A stretch of 64,000 nucleotides of DNA from Streptomyces fagopyri (GTDB lineage: Bacteria > Actinomycetota > Actinomycetes > Streptomycetales > Streptomycetaceae), in the NCBI RefSeq assembly GCF_009498275.1, contig NZ_CP045643.1:7812001-7876000 (forward strand). Reading direction: 5' to 3'. This document shows, one piece after another, positions 60,580 to 64,000 of the stretch (its first letter is position 1; the number at the start of each line of letters is the position of its first letter). The notes below the pieces were generated by a model, which was not told where the DNA came from, made no database searches, and was given only the letters and a program-made list of their open reading frames with translations. The translations under genes were made by a program, and so were the position numbers.

Positions 60580-61392
60580 CTACGACAAAGTAGACGGTCT
60601 ACCGAACTGTAGACGATCGGGGGGTCCGGGGTGTTCCCGAGTCCGGGGAGGCCGGGCGGTGTCGTCCCGCCATCCGTGGTCGCACAGCCGGCCCACCTGG
60701 TAGCCCCGACTCGCGCAGGTGTCGAGTATCCGGGGAAGGGCGCCCAGGGTCGCGCGCCAGGACTCGGGCGCCGAGGTGCGGTCGGAGTCGTGGAGCAGGA
60801 TGGTGCCGCCGCCGTCCAGGTCGGCGGCGACGACCCGGTGGATGGACTCGGGGGTGGCGCGCGCCGTCCAGTCCTCCCCCCAGCAGGTCCACAGCACCGG
60901 GGTGAGGCCGAGGCGGTGTGCCGCGAGGTGGGCCGAGGTCGACATGACGCCGTACGGGGGCCGGAAGAGGGTGGGCGGTCGCCCGGTGACGGCGGCGACG
61001 GTGTCGCGGGCCCGGGCGAGATCGTCGTACGTGACACGCGGGCCGCGCAGGAGGAGCGGGCGGTGCAGCCAGCCGTGGACGCCGATCTCGTGGCCGGCGG
61101 CGGCGATCTCCCGGACGAGGTCCGGACAGCGCCGGGCCTCGTCGCCGAGCAGGAAGAAGGTGGCCCGGACCTCGCGTTCCGCGAGCAGTCGCAGGAAGCG
61201 CGGGGTGGACCGCGCGTCGGGTCCGTCGTCGAAGGTCAGGGCGACGTGATCGGGACGGCCGCGGCCCGACAGGCGGGGCATGGCGCGGTTGCGCAGCGGC
61301 CCGAGGGTGGAGACCACGGGTGCGGCGTGGGCCGCTACGAGCACCGGCAGAGCGGCCAGAGCGGCCGTACGGAGGATGTGGCGGGCGGTCAC
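60580..61392 (-). CDS. Secreted/membrane polysaccharide deacetylase (NodB/PgdA type)
   Basis: 270 aa. Uncleaved or cleaved N-terminal hydrophobic segment (AALAALPVLVAAHAAPV). NodB motifs are VALTFDDGPDARST (catalytic Asp pair), HEIGVHGWLHRPLL (His-x3-His zinc ligands), LFRPPYGVMS, and DGGGTILLHD. It removes acetyl groups from peptidoglycan or a glycan outside the membrane. The GTG start overlaps the stop of the glycosyltransferase (GTGA at 61389), so the two are coupled. Confidence 0.92.
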   Translation of the reverse strand: MTARHILRTAALAALPVLVAAHAAPVVSTLGPLRNRAMPRLSGRGRPDHVALTFDDGPDARSTPRFLRLLAEREVRATFFLLGDEARRCPDLVREIAAAGHEIGVHGWLHRPLLLRGPRVTYDDLARARDTVAAVTGRPPTLFRPPYGVMSTSAHLAAHRLGLTPVLWTCWGEDWTARATPESIHRVVAADLDGGGTILLHDSDRTSAPESWRATLGALPRILDTCASRGYQVGRLCDHGWRDDTARPPRTREHPGPPDRLQFGRPSTLS

Positions 61393-62804
61393 GAATGGTG
61401 CCCTTCGGTTCCGTTGCCGTGGCTGTCCCCATGGCGGAAGTCGTCGAGGTCGAGGCTGTGGCCGACGGTCCGCACCAGGCCGGGGCCGTCGAGCGCCGTG
61501 GCGCCGCCCGTGACCACGGCGCACGCCCACACGGCGCACGCGACCGCGGCCGTGGCGGCGAGCCGGCGGGGCGCGGAACGGGCCCGGGCGATCGAACGGG
61601 CCTGGGCGGCCGGACGGGAGCCCGCCCGTGCGGGGCCGTACCGGTGCCGGCGCGCGATCTCGGCTGCCGGGCCCTGGCCGGGGGTCCGGGTGAAGAGGCC
61701 GAGGGCGGCCTCGCGCTGCCGCGCTCCGAGCGAGCCGTCGACCAGATCGGTGAGTACGGTCTTCAGCTCCGCCGGGTCACGGATCCACACCGCCACGCCG
61801 GCCTCGTGGAGAGCGGCGGCGTTGGTCAGGCCGTGGCCCGGTATGCAGCGGTAGCTCGCGACCGGCAGCCCCGCCGCGAACGCCTCCAGCGAGGTCAGTC
61901 CGCCCGCGTTCTGCACGAGGACATCGGCGGCGTGCATCAGGGCGGGCATGTCGTCGACCCATCCGTAGGCGTACTCGATGCCGTCGGCGCGCAATCGCGC
62001 GGCCAGTGCCTCGTTGCGCCCGCAGACGACCACCGGTACGACCGCGCCCGAGTCACGCAGCTCCAGGGCCACCTGCCGGACGGGCCCGACGCCCCACGAT
62101 CCGGCGACCAGCAGCGCCAGCGGGGCCTTCTCGGGCAGACCGAACCTGTCCCGCGCCCGTTCGCGTTCCGTTCCCGCGCGGGGCCGGAAACGCGGGTCGG
62201 TGACCGGCCCGCACATCCGCACGGTCCGGGCTCCGGCCGCGCGCGCCTGGGCCGCGGTCACCGGATGGGCGGCCAGATGAACGTCCACGCCCTCGGCCAC
62301 CCACAGCGGGTGTACGGAGAAGTCGGTCAGGTACGTCAGCACGGGCGCGGCCAGCCGGCCGCTCTGGCACAGACCGCCCAGCACCTGGCTGGACCCGGGG
62401 TAGGTGGAGACGACCGCGCCCGTGTCCGGGTGCAGGGCGTGGAGCACCCGGTGTTCGGCCGCGCGCAACAGGGCCCGTGCGGCGGGGCCGCCGCCTCCGG
62501 CGCGCTCGCTGCTGGAGTAGATCCGCTGATAGGCCCACGGGGCACGGACGAGCATCCGGTGGTAGCCCGTGCGGACCGCCCGGCCGAGCCCGGCGGGCAG
62601 CAGGTCCAGCAGGTCGTGACGGTCCACGGCGAACCCGTCCGCCGTGAGGCGGCGGGTCAGTTCGGCCGCCGCGCCGTCGTGACCGGCGCCAACGCTCGCG
62701 GAGAAGATCGCGATCCGGCCCGCGTGCGGCGTCATGGCCGGACGAGGACCCGGTAGCGCACTCGCGCTCACGGGCCCGGCGAGCATGCGTTCGGCGTGGG
62801 GCAT
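61389..62804 (-). CDS. MGDG-synthase/UgtP-like glycosyltransferase
   Basis: 471 aa GT28-type enzyme. N-terminal acceptor domain with IAIFSASVGAGHDGAAAELT, C-terminal sugar-nucleotide domain with VQNAGGLTSLEAFAAGLPVA (first 20 residues) and CIPGHGLTNAAAL. An extra basic tail with one membrane helix (about 415-440) is unusual. It probably glycosylates a lipid or isoprenoid acceptor. The start ATG 62804 has the ribosome site GGAGGA. It is divergent from the BlaI repressor across two BlaI-box-like sites. Confidence 0.86.
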   Translation of the reverse strand: MPHAERMLAGPVSASALPGPRPAMTPHAGRIAIFSASVGAGHDGAAAELTRRLTADGFAVDRHDLLDLLPAGLGRAVRTGYHRMLVRAPWAYQRIYSSSERAGGGGPAARALLRAAEHRVLHALHPDTGAVVSTYPGSSQVLGGLCQSGRLAAPVLTYLTDFSVHPLWVAEGVDVHLAAHPVTAAQARAAGARTVRMCGPVTDPRFRPRAGTERERARDRFGLPEKAPLALLVAGSWGVGPVRQVALELRDSGAVVPVVVCGRNEALAARLRADGIEYAYGWVDDMPALMHAADVLVQNAGGLTSLEAFAAGLPVASYRCIPGHGLTNAAALHEAGVAVWIRDPAELKTVLTDLVDGSLGARQREAALGLFTRTPGQGPAAEIARRHRYGPARAGSRPAAQARSIARARSAPRRLAATAAVACAVWACAVVTGGATALDGPGLVRTVGHSLDLDDFRHGDSHGNGTEGHHS

Positions 62805-62839
62805 GGGCTGTTCCTCCACCGTCAGAGGGCATGCGGGAT

Positions 62840-62900
62840 CTACAACATGTAGTAGTTCGCGCTCCGAAGTCCGGAGCATACCTCCTACAATTAGTAGGAG
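62840..62900. promoter_or_regulatory. Two BlaI-box-like operators in the divergent promoter
   Basis: CTAC-N8-GTAG at 62840-62855 (CTACAACATGTAGTAG) and CTCCTAC-N5-GTAGGAG at 62882-62900. Both resemble the MecI/BlaI consensus TACTACA...TGTAGTA. A third dyad, GCTCCG-N5-CGGAGC (62861-62877), lies between. The glycosyltransferase start is 36 bases and the repressor start 47 bases away, so binding should control both directions. Confidence 0.75.
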
Positions 62901-62946
62901 ATCGCCGGGTACGCTGTCCGGAACGCGGGAGCAGGGGAGACGGACT

Positions 62947-63372
62947 GTGAGCGAACCGAGCGGACAGGAACCCCCTGGCGGATCCGGCAGGCGGGCCCGC
63001 GGCGAACTGGAGAGCGACGTGCTCGCCGCGCTCTGGGCCGCGGACGGCCCGATGACCGCGCGTCAGGTGCGGGAGCGACTGGCCGCCGGCCTGGCCTACA
63101 CCACGGTTCTGACGATCCTGACCCGTCTCCACGGCAAGGGCATGCTGGTCCGGCACCGAGAGGGCCGGGGATACGCCTACACACCGGTCCGGGACGAGGC
63201 CTCGTACACCGCCCGGCGCATGCGGTCGCTCCTGGAGGGGGGAGCGGACCGTGAGGCGGTGCTGACCCGCTTCGTCTCGGAACTGTCCGAGCAGGACGAG
63301 GAACTGCTGCACAACCTGCTGTCCGACCACGACGCACGCGGTGGCGACGAGACCCCCACCGGAAGGCCCTGA
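62947..63372 (+). CDS. BlaI/MecI/CopY family repressor, copy 2
   Basis: 141 aa from GTG 62947. The winged helix contains ELESDVLAALWAADGPMTAR and YTTVLTILTRLHGKGMLVRH; the C-terminal half is like copy 1 (FVSELSEQDEELLHNLLSDH). It is expected to bind the two dyads 47-107 bases upstream and repress itself, the downstream protease, and the divergent glycosyltransferase/deacetylase pair. Ribosome site GGGGAG. Confidence 0.93.
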   Translation: MSEPSGQEPPGGSGRRARGELESDVLAALWAADGPMTARQVRERLAAGLAYTTVLTILTRLHGKGMLVRHREGRGYAYTPVRDEASYTARRMRSLLEGGADREAVLTRFVSELSEQDEELLHNLLSDHDARGGDETPTGRP

Positions 63373-63376
63373 GCCG

Positions 63377-64000
63377 GTGCGGATCAGCGTCTACGTTCCG
63401 TTCCTCGTATCCGCCCTGCTCACACTGCCGGCGCCGCGTCTGGCGCGGCGGCTGGCCCCGCGCCCCGCCGCCTGGGCCCTGGCCTGCGTCGCGCTCGTCA
63501 CGGCGGCCGGCTGGACGGGATCGCTGGCGCTCCTGGCCTTCACCGGCGTCGCGCAGATCCCCCAGGTCGCCGCCGAGGGCCACTGGTCGGTGCGGGCGCT
63601 GCGAGCGGAGGACCCGGTGCACCTCACCGTGGCGGCGGGCGGCGCGCTCCTCCTGGCCGTGAGCCTCGTGCTGCTGGCCGTGACCGCCGTCCGGCACGTA
63701 CGCCAGGTCGCCGGGGCCCGCCGGGAGTGCGCGCGGCTGCCCGGTGACACCGAGCTGGCCGTGCTCGACGACGACGCCCCGCTGGCGTTCGCGCTGGCGG
63801 GCGCGCCCGGACGGATCGTGGTGTCCCGAGGCATGCTGCGGTGCCTGGACGACGACGAACGCGGCGCTCTGCTGGCCCACGAGCGAGCGCATCTGCACGC
63901 GGGCCACCACCACTTCCAGACCCTCTGGCGGCTCACTGCGGCGGTGAACCCGCTGCTGCGGCCGCTGGCCGACGCCGGTGCGTTCGTGCTGGAACGCTGG
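63377..64000 (+). CDS. M56/BlaR1-like membrane metalloprotease, copy 2 (3' end outside the window)
   Basis: 208 residues visible from GTG 63377, 4 bases after the repressor stop. N-terminal membrane helices with conserved spacing to copy 1, and the zinc motif LLAHERAHLHAGHHHF. No extracellular sensor domain before the protease part. The C-terminal helix and any tail are cut off by the window edge. Confidence 0.9.
   Translation, partial: MRISVYVPFLVSALLTLPAPRLARRLAPRPAAWALACVALVTAAGWTGSLALLAFTGVAQIPQVAAEGHWSVRALRAEDPVHLTVAAGGALLLAVSLVLLAVTAVRHVRQVAGARRECARLPGDTELAVLDDDAPLAFALAGAPGRIVVSRGMLRCLDDDERGALLAHERAHLHAGHHHFQTLWRLTAAVNPLLRPLADAGAFVLERW

Overview
The window reads as a stretch of Streptomyces (or very close actinomycete) chromosome. 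Base composition is very GC-rich with G/C-heavy third codon positions. Genes are short-spaced, and stop/start overlaps of the ATGA and GTGA type are common. Markers of the lineage are a type III polyketide synthase (RppA) with a CYP158A2-like P450 and a cupin, a mycothione reductase, a DsbA-like protein of the mycothiol nitroreductase family, LigB-type DNA ligase and MurT/GatD. From memory, the order around rppA, murT/gatD and pfkA resembles the S. coelicolor SCO12xx region; this was not checked. No tRNA, rRNA, CRISPR array, prophage or intact insertion sequence was seen.

Layout. 1-4.6 kb: end of an Lrp/AsnC gene, then a LytTR response regulator, a DUF485-like membrane protein, a sodium/solute symporter and a LytS-type kinase, a likely carboxylate sensing and uptake unit. 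4.4-9.9 kb: CtaG-like assembly factor, 6-phosphofructokinase, the GatD-MurT lipid II amidation pair, peptide deformylase. 10-12 kb: TetR regulator divergent from an acyl-CoA dehydrogenase. 12-17 kb: a low-information region, then the rppA / P450 / cupin operon for tetrahydroxynaphthalene-flaviolin pigment, divergent from a TenA-like gene. 17-22.8 kb: aldehyde dehydrogenase, NUDIX and DNA ligase, thioredoxin-reductase-like protein and a cupin-type XRE regulator. 22.9-26.3 kb: quinone oxidoreductase plus two acyl-CoA dehydrogenases in a tightly coupled operon.

26-37 kb is rich in small membrane and stress proteins (DUF779, LAL-type LuxR regulator, two-pore-helix K+ channel, HdeD-like, SHOCT, DUF7144-like, OsmC, Bax-inhibitor family). 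Two of these genes share a palindromic upstream motif. 37.5-42.7 kb: a redox cluster (TetR, DsbA-like with CPWT instead of CPWC, nitronate monooxygenase, a metallo-beta-lactamase-fold protein with a damaged metal motif, and an MFS pump preceded by a tiny coupled ORF). 42.7-57 kb: acyltransferase, VOC protein, alcohol dehydrogenase, D-cysteine desulfhydrase, mycothione reductase, a PAS/GAF/PP2C/ATPase regulator, a decayed VOC gene beside its usual small partner, a Ser/Thr kinase with a lectin-like sensor tail, and a PaiB-like regulator with an operator inside its promoter.

57-64 kb is the most system-like part. Two BlaI-type repressor / M56-like membrane protease pairs bracket a COG4705-type membrane protein, an orphan helix-turn-helix protein, a polysaccharide deacetylase and a glycolipid-type glycosyltransferase. 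Two BlaI-box-like palindromes lie in the divergent promoter between the glycosyltransferase and the second repressor. This suggests a signal-induced, protease-relieved cell-envelope remodelling regulon unrelated to beta-lactamase. Low-complexity tandem repeats (7, 8, 14, 15, 24, 26, 30 bp units and a hexamer) recur between genes.
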